The translations under genes and the position numbers were made by a program. This document shows, piece by piece, positions 33,275-42,559 of a stretch of 64,000 nt of DNA. Source of the stretch: Actinokineospora auranticolor (GTDB lineage: Bacteria; Actinomycetota; Actinomycetes; Mycobacteriales; Pseudonocardiaceae). The number at the start of each line of letters is the position of its first letter. The stretch's first letter is position 1. The DNA lies in assembly GCF_002934265.1 (NCBI RefSeq), contig NZ_PTIX01000028.1, positions 30,959 through 94,958 on the forward strand, given 5' to 3'. Below the pieces are notes generated by a model, which made no database searches, was not told the DNA's origin, and worked only from the letters and a program-made list of their open reading frames with translations.

Positions 33275-34618
33275 TCAGCGGATCTCGGCCTGGCCGTCGA
33301 CGGCCCGGATCTGCTCCACCAATTCCTCCGCCGCCGCCCGGCTCAGGCCGCTCGCCACCAGGATCGGGGGTTGGCTGTCGACCAGGTCCCTGGCCTCCTT
33401 CAGCCCGATGTCGCTGTGCTCCCGGATCACCTTGATGACGTTGATCCGGTACTCGCCGACCTTGGTGACCACCACGTCGAACTCGACCGGCCGGACGCCC
33501 GCGACCGTCGACAGGAAGACGTACCCGTCCAGTGCGCTGGGGTCGCGCTCCACCTCCGTGACGAGCCTGCGCACCATCGGGTCGTTGGCGGTCCCGGCGT
33601 CGACCTTGTCGAGTTCCGCGCCCTCCAGCAGCACCAGCCGGTCCTCGGCGAGCCGCCGGTAGAGCTTCGGGCGCTGGTACTGCACGACCAGCAGCGCCGC
33701 CAGCAGCTTGGCGTTGTAGGCCTGGTCGGCGAAGGTCTGCTTGGCCAGTTCGTGGTTGAGCACCAGGGAGTTGACGAACCGCTTGATGCGGCGGGGGTTG
33801 GTGCCCAGGCCCGCGACGATGTCCTCGGCGATGTCGTGCAGGCCATCGGGCAGCAGGGAGCGGACGAACTCGATCGTGGACCCGGTGGACACCGGCGGCA
33901 GGGTGAACGGCACCTGCACGATCTTGTCCAGGTACTGCTCGGCGATGTTGCGGTCGCTGTAGGTGGTGTTGATGCTGTTCTCCAGCGCCTCCCGGTCCAC
34001 GCCGAGCACGTAGACGCAGCCGGGCATGTTGAGGAACAGCTTCAGCGCTTCCAGCGTCTTGAGGATCGATTTCGGCAGGCAGCGGTCCAGGTCGTCGATG
34101 AAGAAGACCAGCCGCACCTCGCCGTCGTTGGTGGCCGCGCGCATCAGCTTGGCGAAGCTCTCGCGCAGCTGGACCCGGCGCTCGCGGACCTCGAAGAGGC
34201 TTTCCTCGTACTCGGCCTTGTAGGCGTGGAAGTCGCTGAGTTCGTGGAACAGCGGTGCCGCCGTGATGACCGAGTCGGTGAGCGCGCTCGCGATGGCTGT
34301 GAGCAGCTCCTTGCCGCGCTTGCGGTCGACGACCTTGTCCACCATGGTGTGCAGCAGCGCCACGACCGGGTTGTCGTCGAACTGGTGGCGCCACGGGTCG
34401 AACCAGATGGTGGGGACCTTGTCGCCCTCCAGCTTCTTGCGGACCAGTTCCATCAGCGTGGTCTTGCCGGTGCCCCAGGAACCGTAGATGCCCACCACCA
34501 GCGGGGTCTCGCAGACCTGGACCGTGTTGGCCAGCGCGCGGGCGATCTTCTCGCGGTCGAGCAAGTCGTTCGGGGACGGTTCGTCGTTGCGGTACCCCGA
34601 GATGTCGCCGTTCGCCAC
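33275..34618 (-). CDS. KAP-family P-loop NTPase fused to a ribosomal L7/L12 C-terminal domain
   Basis: Two domains are clear in 447 residues. Residues 15-370 are a KAP NTPase: Walker A GSWGTGKT at 46-53, the KAP-typical IWFDPWRHQF at 71-80, Walker B VFFIDDLDRC at 171-180, and TNPRRIKRFVN at 273-283. Residues 378-447 closely follow the C-terminal domain of ribosomal protein L7/L12: VEFDVVVTKVGEYRINVIKV, then REHSDIGLKEARDLVDSQPP, with the G-LKEA and VIK-x-xR residues that dock translation GTPases retained. There is no membrane insertion in the KAP domain, unlike many relatives. The GTG at 34618 has GGGGAGGG upstream; an in-frame codon at 34645 is rejected. It lies 58 bases after adnB on the same strand. 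Function is unknown. Confidence 0.85.
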   Translation of the reverse strand: MANGDISGYRNDEPSPNDLLDREKIARALANTVQVCETPLVVGIYGSWGTGKTTLMELVRKKLEGDKVPTIWFDPWRHQFDDNPVVALLHTMVDKVVDRKRGKELLTAIASALTDSVITAAPLFHELSDFHAYKAEYEESLFEVRERRVQLRESFAKLMRAATNDGEVRLVFFIDDLDRCLPKSILKTLEALKLFLNMPGCVYVLGVDREALENSINTTYSDRNIAEQYLDKIVQVPFTLPPVSTGSTIEFVRSLLPDGLHDIAEDIVAGLGTNPRRIKRFVNSLVLNHELAKQTFADQAYNAKLLAALLVVQYQRPKLYRRLAEDRLVLLEGAELDKVDAGTANDPMVRRLVTEVERDPSALDGYVFLSTVAGVRPVEFDVVVTKVGEYRINVIKVIREHSDIGLKEARDLVDSQPPILVASGLSRAAAEELVEQIRAVDGQAEIR

Positions 34619-34676
34619 TGGTGCCCTCCCCTGCTCCGGCCGCACGCCACTCTAGATCGCCCGGACCGGCAGGCCG

Positions 34677-37600
34677 TTACGTGGCGTGAGGGACCGAGCG
34701 CAGCAGGGCGCGCAGGCCGTCGGCGTCGAGCAGGTCGACCGGGCGCAGCGTCGTGTTGTGGCGGACGTAGTGGAACGCGGCCCGCACCTGGTCCAGCGGC
34801 ACACCGGACAGGCTCGCCCACGCGAGCCGGTACGCGGCCAGCTGGACGCTGAGCGCGGGCAGGACGTCCGCCTCCGGCACCCGCCCGGTCTTCCAGTCGA
34901 CGACGGTCCAGCCGCCGTCCGGGTCGAGGAACACCGCGTCCATCCGGCCCCGCACGCCGACGCCGTCGATCTCGGTGGAGAACGGGACCTCGACCTCGTG
35001 CGGGGTGCGGCCCGCCCAGTCGCTGCGCAGGAAGGCCACGCGCAGCACCTCGAGATCCGTGTCGGGGGCGGCCTCGTCGTCGGCCGCGCCGGGCAGCTCG
35101 TCGAGGTCGAGCAGGGCGCGGGAGCCGAAGCGGCGCTCCAGCCAGGCGTGGAAGGCGGTGCCGCGCCGGGCCACCGGGTTCGGCGGGTACGGCAGCGGCC
35201 TGCGCAGCTTGCGGGCCAACCGCTCCGGGTCGGCGGCCAGCTCCACGAGCTGGCTGACGGTGAGGTGGTCGGGCAGCGTGATCTCCTCGCGGTGCCCGGC
35301 GGCGGCGCGTTCGGCGAGCAGCACGTCGGTGTCGCGGACCCAGCCGTCGGCGTCGTCCGGGTCGTCGTCGAACTCGTGCCCGGCGCGCAGCGCGGCCAGC
35401 TCGGCGCGGACCATGGCGGCACCGGTGGCCACATCGGACCGCCTGCCGCGCAACGGGTCAGCGGGGAACTGCGCGGACTTCACCACCGCGGCCAACGGGT
35501 TCTCCGCGTCCTCCTCGGGTTCCTCGACCCACGTGTCGACGAGGTCCGGGTAGTCGGCGAGTTCGGTGAGGAAGTCCGACGGGCCGCGGGGTTTGCCGCC
35601 CGTGCGGGCCCACCAGTGGCCGGAGACCAGCAGCGACCGCTCGGAACGGGTCAGCGCGACGTAGAACAGCCGCCGCTCCTCCAGCAGGCCGCGGTCGGCG
35701 AACTCCTCGTTGTGGATCTTCAGCGCCTCCTCGACCTCCTTGCGGTTCGCCGCGCCCGCCAGGTTCAACCTCGGCAGGTCCGCGGCGTCACCGCGCAGGT
35801 CGGCGGGCAGCTCGGTGACCGTGCGCAGCCAGCTGCCGCCGCGCCTGCCACTGGGGAACACGTCCTGGACCAGGTGTGGGACGGCCACGACCTCCCACTC
35901 CAACCCCTTCGCCGAGTGCACGGTGACGATCTGCACCCGGTCCTCGGCGACCTCGACCTCGCCGGGTTCCAGCCCGTCCTCGGCGCTCTCGGCGGTGGCC
36001 AGGTAGTCGAGCAGGGCCGCGAGGCTGGCCGACGGGCTGGCCTGCGCGTAGTCGGCGACCACGTCGGCGAAGGCGTCGAGGTGGGCGCGGCCCGCGCCGC
36101 CCCGGCGCGCGGTGGCCTCGATGTCGAGCAGCATGGTCCGCTCGACGTCGGCGACCAGTTCCGGCAGCGGCTGGTCGAGCCTGCGGCGCAGCATGGTCAG
36201 CTCGTGCCCGAGGGCACGGACCCGCTGGTAGCCGGGTTCGGAGTAGGTCTCGCGCGGACCGGGGTCGTCGATCGCGTCGACCAGCCCGGCCTGCTCGGCA
36301 CCCTCCCCGGGGACCAGGGCACCGGGTTCGGTCGCGTACGCACCGGCCAGAGCTCCCGCGCGCCGCCAGAGCGCGGCCAGGTCGGCGGCGCCGACGCGCC
36401 AACGGGACCCGGTGAGCAGCCGGGCGGCGGCGGTGCCCGCGAGCGGGTCGATCAGCACCCGCAGTGCGCTGACCAGGTCGCGCACCTCGGGTTCGTCGAG
36501 CAGGCCACCGAGGCCGACGACCTCGACGGGCAGTCCGCGTTCGCGCAGGGCGACGGCGAGGTCGGTCATGTCGGCGCGGCGCCGGACCAGGACCGCCGTG
36601 GTCGGCGGCTTCCCGTGTTCCTCGACGCCGGCGTACCAGCGTTTCGCGACCTGGTCGGCGATCCACCGCACCTCGGTGTCTACATCGGACAAAAGCGCGA
36701 TCCGGATGTCGCCCGCAGGCGCGCCTTCGCGGGCGCGCAGCTCGTCGACCTCGAGTCCCTTGGAGCGCAGGGGGGCGGAGACGGCGTTGGCGAGGTCGAG
36801 CACCTCGGGCGGGTTGCGGAAGCTGGTGAGCAGGCCGTAGCGGGCGGCGGGGGCCTTGCGGCCGCGGTGCTTCTGCGGGAAGTCGGTGGTGAACCGGGGC
36901 AGGTTGGCCGCGCTGGCGCCGCGCCAGCCGTAGATGGCCTGGGCGGGGTCGCCGACGGCGGTGACCGGCATGGGGTCGGCGTCGGGGTACTCCAGGGAGC
37001 TGCCGAACAGGGAGCGCAGCAGCACGCGCTGCGAGTGGCCGGTGTCCTGGTACTCGTCGAGCAGCACGGCGCCGAACCGGTCGCGTTCCCCGCGCACGAC
37101 CTCGGGGTGCCCGGCGGCCAGGCGCGCGGCGAGCGACATCTGGTCGCCGAAGTCCAGCGCGCCGTCCCGGCGCTTGCGGTCGGCGTAGGCGGCGACCAGC
37201 GGCAGCAGGGCCAGGCGGAAGCGCTGGGTGACGACGACCTTCCGCAGGTCCTGGCTGAGGTCCGCGCGCTGCCCCTTGGCCCGGGGCGCGTCCTCGATGG
37301 CGGCGGCGACGGCCAGGGCGTGCCGGGTCAGGTCTTCCGGGTCGACGAGGTGCTCGGCCAGTTCACCGGCGAGCGCGAGGACGTACTGGGTGACGGTGGC
37401 GGGGACGTAGTCGGTGTCGAGGTCCTGGCCCCAGGTGGCGACCACGCGGTGCGCGGTCTGCCAGGAGGCGGTCTCGGTGAGCAGCCGCGCGCCGGGCTCC
37501 ACGGGGAGCCGGAGGCCGTGCTCGGCGACGAGCCTGCCCGCGTAGGCGTGGTAGGTGAGGATCGTCGGTTCCCCGGCGAACACGGCGGCCTTGCGCTCGC

Positions 37601-37925
37601 CGGTGGGGTCGAGCCGGTCGAGCAGCCGCGACCCGGCGAGCCTGCGCAGCCGGGCGCGCACCCGGTCGGCCAGCTGACGGGCGGCCTTGCGGGTGAACGT
37701 GAGCCCCAGCACCCGGTCCGGCGTGACCAACCCGTTGGCCACCAACCAGACCACGCGCCCGGCCATGGTCTCGGTCTTCCCGGCACCGGCCCCCGCCACC
37801 ACCAGCGCGGGCTCCGGCGGCGCCGCGATGACCTCGGCCTGCTCCCGCGTCGGCGCGGGCAACCCGAGTTCCTCGGCGAGTTCCCTGGGGCTGACCAGCG
37901 CCAACCCGGGCAGCGGTAGACTCAA
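34677..37925 (-). CDS. adnB: AdnB-type helicase-nuclease subunit
   Basis: A 1082-residue UvrD-like motor with a RecB-type nuclease. Motor motifs are Walker A AGAGAGKT (44-51), Walker B VLLDEYQDT, VGDPAQAIYGWRGA, VTVHSAKGLEWEVV and FYVALTRS; the nuclease end has GTAFHAWLERR, GRMDAVFLDPDG, VVDWKTGR and VQLAAYRLAW, so it looks active. With AdnA it resects DNA double-strand breaks in mycobacteria. The start chosen is the TTG at 37925, whose TTGA overlaps the stop of the Uma2-type gene by four bases; a GTG at 37961 is possible. In mycobacteria adnA and adnB are adjacent, whereas here another nuclease gene separates them. Confidence 0.9.
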   Translation of the reverse strand: MSLPLPGLALVSPRELAEELGLPAPTREQAEVIAAPPEPALVVAGAGAGKTETMAGRVVWLVANGLVTPDRVLGLTFTRKAARQLADRVRARLRRLAGSRLLDRLDPTGERKAAVFAGEPTILTYHAYAGRLVAEHGLRLPVEPGARLLTETASWQTAHRVVATWGQDLDTDYVPATVTQYVLALAGELAEHLVDPEDLTRHALAVAAAIEDAPRAKGQRADLSQDLRKVVVTQRFRLALLPLVAAYADRKRRDGALDFGDQMSLAARLAAGHPEVVRGERDRFGAVLLDEYQDTGHSQRVLLRSLFGSSLEYPDADPMPVTAVGDPAQAIYGWRGASAANLPRFTTDFPQKHRGRKAPAARYGLLTSFRNPPEVLDLANAVSAPLRSKGLEVDELRAREGAPAGDIRIALLSDVDTEVRWIADQVAKRWYAGVEEHGKPPTTAVLVRRRADMTDLAVALRERGLPVEVVGLGGLLDEPEVRDLVSALRVLIDPLAGTAAARLLTGSRWRVGAADLAALWRRAGALAGAYATEPGALVPGEGAEQAGLVDAIDDPGPRETYSEPGYQRVRALGHELTMLRRRLDQPLPELVADVERTMLLDIEATARRGGAGRAHLDAFADVVADYAQASPSASLAALLDYLATAESAEDGLEPGEVEVAEDRVQIVTVHSAKGLEWEVVAVPHLVQDVFPSGRRGGSWLRTVTELPADLRGDAADLPRLNLAGAANRKEVEEALKIHNEEFADRGLLEERRLFYVALTRSERSLLVSGHWWARTGGKPRGPSDFLTELADYPDLVDTWVEEPEEDAENPLAAVVKSAQFPADPLRGRRSDVATGAAMVRAELAALRAGHEFDDDPDDADGWVRDTDVLLAERAAAGHREEITLPDHLTVSQLVELAADPERLARKLRRPLPYPPNPVARRGTAFHAWLERRFGSRALLDLDELPGAADDEAAPDTDLEVLRVAFLRSDWAGRTPHEVEVPFSTEIDGVGVRGRMDAVFLDPDGGWTVVDWKTGRVPEADVLPALSVQLAAYRLAWASLSGVPLDQVRAAFHYVRHNTTLRPVDLLDADGLRALLRSVPHAT

Positions 37926-38476
37926 GGCGCGAGGCAGTCCAGGTCGAGGCGCAGCGGGCACGGGTCGGCGACCTCGAGGGTGCCGCCCACGACGTGCAGC
38001 GACTCCTTGTACCCACCCGCGACCAGCGTGTAAGCGGTCACGGTGACCGGCGGTTCCGGCTCGACGAGCCAGAAGTGCCGGATCCCGGCGCGCGCGTACT
38101 GCGCGGGCTTGCGGAGCCGGTCGATCCGCCGGGAACCGGGCGAGACGACCTCGACGACCAAGCGGACGTCCGCGGCGTTCACCAACGGCGAGCCGAGATC
38201 GATCCCGGCCGCGGTCACGGACAGATCCGGCACGCGCACGGTGGAACCCGGCAGCTCCACCCCGATCTCCAGGAACACCGCGAGATCAGCGGGGACCTGC
38301 GCTTCGACCCGGGCGAACAGCCTGCCGAGCACCCGCATGTGCAGGGGCGCGGGGGGTGGGCTCACGGAGAGGGCACCTTCGTCGAGTTCGTACCGGTGGC
38401 GTTCGTCGGGGCGCAGCGCCGTGAACTGGCGCACCGTGTAACGGCGCCCCGCGCGGTGGACCGGACTCGAACTCAC
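37922..38476 (-). CDS. Uma2-family (DUF820) putative endonuclease
   Basis: The 184-residue protein has the Uma2/DUF820 restriction-like fold. A start of RRYTVRQFTALRPDERHRYE is followed by ELDEGALSVSPPPAPLH, then the catalytic-type residues VRVPDLSVT and VRLVVEVVSPGS, with R/K-rich RIDRLRKPAQYARAGI and HFWLVEPE. The PD...(E)xE/K pattern fits a PD-(D/E)XK nuclease, although biochemical activity of the family is little studied. It lies between adnA (231 bases upstream) and adnB (four-base TTGA overlap), so it is cotranscribed at least with adnB. The GTG at 38476 is chosen; a TTG at 38485 with a closer ribosome site is an alternative. Confidence 0.8.
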   Translation of the reverse strand: MSSSPVHRAGRRYTVRQFTALRPDERHRYELDEGALSVSPPPAPLHMRVLGRLFARVEAQVPADLAVFLEIGVELPGSTVRVPDLSVTAAGIDLGSPLVNAADVRLVVEVVSPGSRRIDRLRKPAQYARAGIRHFWLVEPEPPVTVTAYTLVAGGYKESLHVVGGTLEVADPCPLRLDLDCLAP

Positions 38477-38707
38477 GAGCGTCAATCTACCTCGCGAAAG
38501 GTCGGTTTTCCCGTTCTGCCCCTGTCGATCACCCGACTTCGGGACAGCGGCGGGAGCGCGGACCGCGGCGGCTCGGCGACCGGGTCCTTCGCCCCCGGCA
38601 TCCTGTCGATGCGTCTTCATGAACGGCGAAGCTAGCGGGAAGCCGTCGGGAAATCACGCCAATCCGACCACCGATACCCGTTGCGGGGACGGGAAACGGG
38701 GAATCGC

Positions 38708-41700
38708 CTATTCGGTGACCTGTCGACCACTGGGATGCAGCGGGCAAGCCGTGCGGACTGGGCAACGGGGGCAATCCGGGTTCTCGTAGGCAGTGTATTC
38801 CGGACCCACCGTGGAGGCCGCCGCGTCCCGGACGATCTTGAGCCAGTGCTCGACGCCCTCGCCCTCGACCGGGGACTGGTTGCGTTCGGTGGCACCGGTC
38901 TTCTTGTTCGCCTTGGCCACGTACAGCAGGCGCGCGCCGCCGGGTTCCTTGCTGAGATCGGTGAACGCCCCGTAGGCCACCGCCAGCTGGTACACCGCCA
39001 GCTGCGGGTTTTCCTGCGCGTCATTCGCGCTGACGGGCGATTTCCCCGTCTTGATGTCAACGATTACCGGGCGGCCCTCGTTGTCCACTTCCAAACGGTC
39101 CACCCGACCGCTGACCGTGATCTGGCCCGGCAGTTCCACCCGCACTTCACGCTCGACCGCCACCTGGGTCAACTCGTTGCGGGTGGAGTGCATCCAGCTC
39201 AGGAAGGTGTCGACCATCGCGCGGACCCGCTGCTGTTCCCGGCGCGAGAACCAGGGGGCGCCCGCGTCGACCGCCGACCACGCCTTGTCCAGTTCGGCCA
39301 TCAGCTCCGCGCGCGTGGCCCCCGAGGCCGCCGCCTGGGCCAGCGCGTGGACCAGGGTGCCCGTGATCGCCGCGAGCTGGGTCGGGTCCTGGCCGCCGTG
39401 GCGCTCCACCACCCAGCGCACCGGGCACTTGGCCAGGATTTCCACTGTGGACGGTGACACGCGCACCGGTTCGTCCGCCGCGCGCAGTGGCGCCACCGTG
39501 GACAGCTCCGGCAGGCCGTACCAGCCGTCCGGGTGCGCCCCGGGCACGCCCGCCGCCGCGAGCCGGGCCAGTTGGCGCGCGGCCAAGGCCCGGCGGTCCG
39601 GGTCGACCTCGTTGTCGCACACCACCTGCCGCAGTTCACCCACAAGGTCCGCGAGGATCAGTGCCCGCTCGGGCTCGGCCATCGGCACCGGGCTGTCGAT
39701 GTCGGTGGTCTCGGCGCCCGCGAGTTCGGCCAGGAATCGCGACGGCTGCTCCTCCTCCCCCCGCACCGCGCTCACCAGCAGCTTCTCCCGCGCGCGCGAC
39801 GCGGCCACCAGCAGCAGCCTGCGCTCCTCGGCCAGCAGCGGCGCCGTCGCCGAGACCTGTTCCCGCACACCGGAAAGCACGTCGACCAGCCGCTCCACGC
39901 CGAGCAGCGAACCGCGCAGCCGCAGGTCCGGCCACGCGCCCTCCTGCACCCCGGGCACCGCCACAACCGTCCACTCGCGACCGGCGGCGGCGTGCGCGGT
40001 CAGCACCGCCACCGCGTCCCCTTGCGGCGCGGATGGCGCGAGCGTGTCGCCCGCGATCCGTTGCACGGCGATGTGGTCGACGAACCCGACGACGTCGGCG
40101 CCGGGGAACCGCTCGGCGTAGCGCTCGGCCATGTGGAACAGGGCGACGATCGCGTCGAGGTCCCGGTCCGCCTGCGCGCCGACGGGCCCGCCCCGGCCCG
40201 CGACCGCGACCCAGCGCGCCTCCAGACCGCTGGACTGCCAGAGGTTCCACAGGACCAGCTCCAGCCCGATCCCGTCCGCGATCCCCTTGCGCACCTCGGC
40301 GATCAGCCCGGCCACCCGCCGCACCGGTCCCGCCTCGGTGTCGGCGAGCGCGCTGAGCCGGTCGTTGTCCTCCAGCACCTCGACCAGCAGCTCGTCGCTG
40401 GACTTGGCACCACCGGAAGTCAGTTCGAGCCGACGCAGACCGCGCCGCAAACGCCGCAGCGCCAACGGATCCGCACCGCCGAGCTGCGATGCCAGCAGGC
40501 TCTCCGCGAGCGGTGGGTCCAATAGGGACGGTATAGCCGCGCACCGCAGCAACGTCAGCAGCGGCCGAACCGCGGGCTGTTGCGCCAATGGCAGTTCATC
40601 CCCGGGCGCGGCCACCGGCACACCCGCCGACGCGAGCGCGCGGTGCAGCACCGGGATCGACCGGGTCGCGGAGCGCACGAGCACGGCCATGTCGGCCCAC
40701 GGCACACCGTCGATCAGGTGCGCGCGCCGGAGCTGGTTGGCCACCCAGCTCGCCTCCGCCGCCGCGGACGGGTGCAGCCGCACGGTGACGGTCCCGCCCT
40801 TGTCCTTCGCCTTGTCCACGCGCCGGGCTCCACCGCCGGGCAGCCGCGCGGCCAGGTGCGACACGGCTTTGCGCACGGCGGGTGCCATGCGGTGGCCCGG
40901 GCCGAGCAGGACGGTGCTGTCCGGTTCGGCGTCGCGCAGTAGGCGGGGATCCGCGCCGCGGAAGGAGAAAATGCCCTGGTCCGGGTCGCCTGCGACGACG
41001 AATTCCTTGGCCGCCACGCCCAATCGACGCAGCAGCGCGTACTGCAACGGGTCGAGGTGCTGCGCGTCGTCGACGAGCAGGTACCGCACGCGGTCGCGTT
41101 CGGCGCTGAGGAGTTCGTCGTCGGTCTCGAACGCCAACAGCGCGCTGGCAACCAGTTCCGCGGCGTCCAAAGCGGGCGCGGTGGTGTGCGCGATACCGCT
41201 GTCCGCCGACCCGAGCAGCAGCGTCACCTGCTCGTACTGCTCCCCGAACCGGCCCGCCGCGACCCACTCGTCGCGCCCCTCCTCGCGGCCGAGGTCGATG
41301 AGGTCCTCCGGCCCGAGCCCGCGCTCGGCGGCGCGGAGCAGCAGGTCGCGCAGTTCCTCGGCGAACCCGGGGATCCCCAGCGCCGGTCGCAACCGCTCCG
41401 GCCAGTGCCGGGCACCCAGCTCGACGTCGCCCTCCAGCAGGTCGCGGATGACCGCGTCCTGTTCCGGGCCGGACAGCAGGCGCGGGCCGGGGCCGTCGCG
41501 CAACATGGCCTGGATCCGCAGCACCGCGAAGGCGTACGAGTGCACGGTGCGCACGAGCGGTTCACGGACGGTGTGCGCGACGCCCTGCCCCGTGAGCAGT
41601 GCGGTGATGCGCGCGCGGAGGTCGACGGCGGCGCGGCGGCTGGCGGTGAGCACCAGCAGCTGCGCGGGGTCCACGCCGCCGCGCAGCACCCGATCGGCGG

Positions 41701-41872
41701 CCAGTTCGGCCAACAGGGTGGTCTTGCCCGAGCCGGGGCCACCGATGACGCGGACGAACCCGTCGGCGCCCGTGAGGACGCGTCTGGCCTGGTCGGCCCA
41801 GTCGAGGGTGCGCCCGGCGGCCGCGGGCCTGCGGACCAGGCGCGGCGCGATCGGGGACTTCCCGGCGACCAT
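38708..41872 (-). CDS. adnA: AdnA-type helicase-nuclease subunit with Fe-S cysteines
   Basis: A 1054-residue partner of AdnB. Walker A GGPGSGKT is at 44-51, helicase blocks include YLLVDDAQHLDP, VVAGDPDQGIFSFRGAD and VAVLTAHAAAGREWTVV, and the C-terminal nuclease has GTLVHAL, SGRVDRLE and VIVDIKTGK (D939, K941). Four cysteines (C816 before the nuclease core; C1034, C1037, C1043 in CPRCPVRTACP) match an AddB-like iron-sulphur cluster. The DEAD-type carboxylates of the motor look weaker than in AdnB (DDAQ), as is usual for one subunit of such pairs. The ATG at 41872 is chosen because the upstream frame reads poorly, but it lacks a strong ribosome site. Confidence 0.9.
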   Translation of the reverse strand: MVAGKSPIAPRLVRRPAAAGRTLDWADQARRVLTGADGFVRVIGGPGSGKTTLLAELAADRVLRGGVDPAQLLVLTASRRAAVDLRARITALLTGQGVAHTVREPLVRTVHSYAFAVLRIQAMLRDGPGPRLLSGPEQDAVIRDLLEGDVELGARHWPERLRPALGIPGFAEELRDLLLRAAERGLGPEDLIDLGREEGRDEWVAAGRFGEQYEQVTLLLGSADSGIAHTTAPALDAAELVASALLAFETDDELLSAERDRVRYLLVDDAQHLDPLQYALLRRLGVAAKEFVVAGDPDQGIFSFRGADPRLLRDAEPDSTVLLGPGHRMAPAVRKAVSHLAARLPGGGARRVDKAKDKGGTVTVRLHPSAAAEASWVANQLRRAHLIDGVPWADMAVLVRSATRSIPVLHRALASAGVPVAAPGDELPLAQQPAVRPLLTLLRCAAIPSLLDPPLAESLLASQLGGADPLALRRLRRGLRRLELTSGGAKSSDELLVEVLEDNDRLSALADTEAGPVRRVAGLIAEVRKGIADGIGLELVLWNLWQSSGLEARWVAVAGRGGPVGAQADRDLDAIVALFHMAERYAERFPGADVVGFVDHIAVQRIAGDTLAPSAPQGDAVAVLTAHAAAGREWTVVAVPGVQEGAWPDLRLRGSLLGVERLVDVLSGVREQVSATAPLLAEERRLLLVAASRAREKLLVSAVRGEEEQPSRFLAELAGAETTDIDSPVPMAEPERALILADLVGELRQVVCDNEVDPDRRALAARQLARLAAAGVPGAHPDGWYGLPELSTVAPLRAADEPVRVSPSTVEILAKCPVRWVVERHGGQDPTQLAAITGTLVHALAQAAASGATRAELMAELDKAWSAVDAGAPWFSRREQQRVRAMVDTFLSWMHSTRNELTQVAVEREVRVELPGQITVSGRVDRLEVDNEGRPVIVDIKTGKSPVSANDAQENPQLAVYQLAVAYGAFTDLSKEPGGARLLYVAKANKKTGATERNQSPVEGEGVEHWLKIVRDAAASTVGPEYTAYENPDCPRCPVRTACPLHPSGRQVTE

Positions 41873-42045
41873 CCGCCGATTGGACCACGCGGCCGCGGCG
41901 GGCCCGACGGCGGCACGCCCATCGCGGCGCGCCGGAATATTCCGGCGCCCGCGTGCGTCTACCGCACTGAGGCGATCACGAGCAGTGCGGCGCCACCGGG
42001 CTTGGCACACTGGTGCCCCGGCGGTGCGGAGTCGAAGAGGTGGGC

Positions 42046-42363
42046 GTGGACGAGGAACTGCACGAGAAGGTCCGACAGGCGATCCAGGCCATCCCGCACG
42101 GCCGGGTGGCGACCTACGGCGACATCGCCGACCTCACGCGCGCCCCGTCGCCCCGGCTCATCGGCAAGATCCTGTCCGAGGACGGCCACGACCTGCCTTG
42201 GCACCGCGTCCTCAGGGCGAACGGGACCCCGGCTCCGCACCTGGCGCGTGAGCAGCTCGAACGCCTCCGCGCCGAAGGTGTGCTGACCGAGGGGGAGAAG
42301 GTGGACCTGCGCGCCTACCGGTGGGCGGACGTGGTGCCGGAGCCGGAGCGGGGGCTGTTCTGA
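42046..42363 (+). CDS. Alkyltransferase-like protein (MGMT fold, Trp in place of Cys)
   Basis: The 105-residue product has the DNA-binding half of O6-alkylguanine transferases: VRQAIQAIPHGRVATYGDIA then the helix-turn-helix and PWHRVLRANG. The reactive cysteine of the PCHRV motif is replaced by tryptophan, which defines alkyltransferase-like proteins: they bind and flag O6-alkylguanine for nucleotide excision repair but cannot remove the alkyl group. The GTG at 42046 has GAAGAGG upstream; a GTG two codons earlier is possible. It is divergent from adnA with a short gap. In M. tuberculosis a similar gene (Rv3204) sits at this position. Confidence 0.9.
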   Translation: MDEELHEKVRQAIQAIPHGRVATYGDIADLTRAPSPRLIGKILSEDGHDLPWHRVLRANGTPAPHLAREQLERLRAEGVLTEGEKVDLRAYRWADVVPEPERGLF

Positions 42364-42367
42364 AGCC

Positions 42368-42559
42368 TTAGGGGCGCCTGCCGAGGGAGGCGTCGAGGCC
42401 GAGCATCTCGAGCAGCCGCTGGCAGTCGGCGGCGTCGGCGGCGTGGTCGGCCACCGTGCGCACGGCCTTGCTGCACTGCTCGGCGTTGTGCAGGGATTCG
42501 ATCTCGCGTGCCGCGGCGATCCTGCCCGGAGACGCGGCAGTGGTTTGGGCGAGCGTCAT
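42368..42559 (-). CDS. Small cysteine-pair protein of unknown function
   Basis: A 63-residue hydrophilic helical protein with conserved-looking centre AREIESLHNAEQCSKAVRTV and ADHAADAADCQRLLEMLGLD; two cysteines are spaced by about 20 residues. The ATG at 42559 is preceded by AAGGAAGGTG, a good ribosome site. It lies four bases from the end of the convergent alkyltransferase-like gene. I do not recognise a family with certainty. Confidence 0.55.
   Translation of the reverse strand: MTLAQTTAASPGRIAAAREIESLHNAEQCSKAVRTVADHAADAADCQRLLEMLGLDASLGRRP

Noticed and set aside
34686..37919. Long plus-strand open frame of about 1077 codons opposite adnB
   Set aside because: Antisense of a clearly coding helicase-nuclease; no motif and the amino-acid make-up is typical of high-GC shadows.
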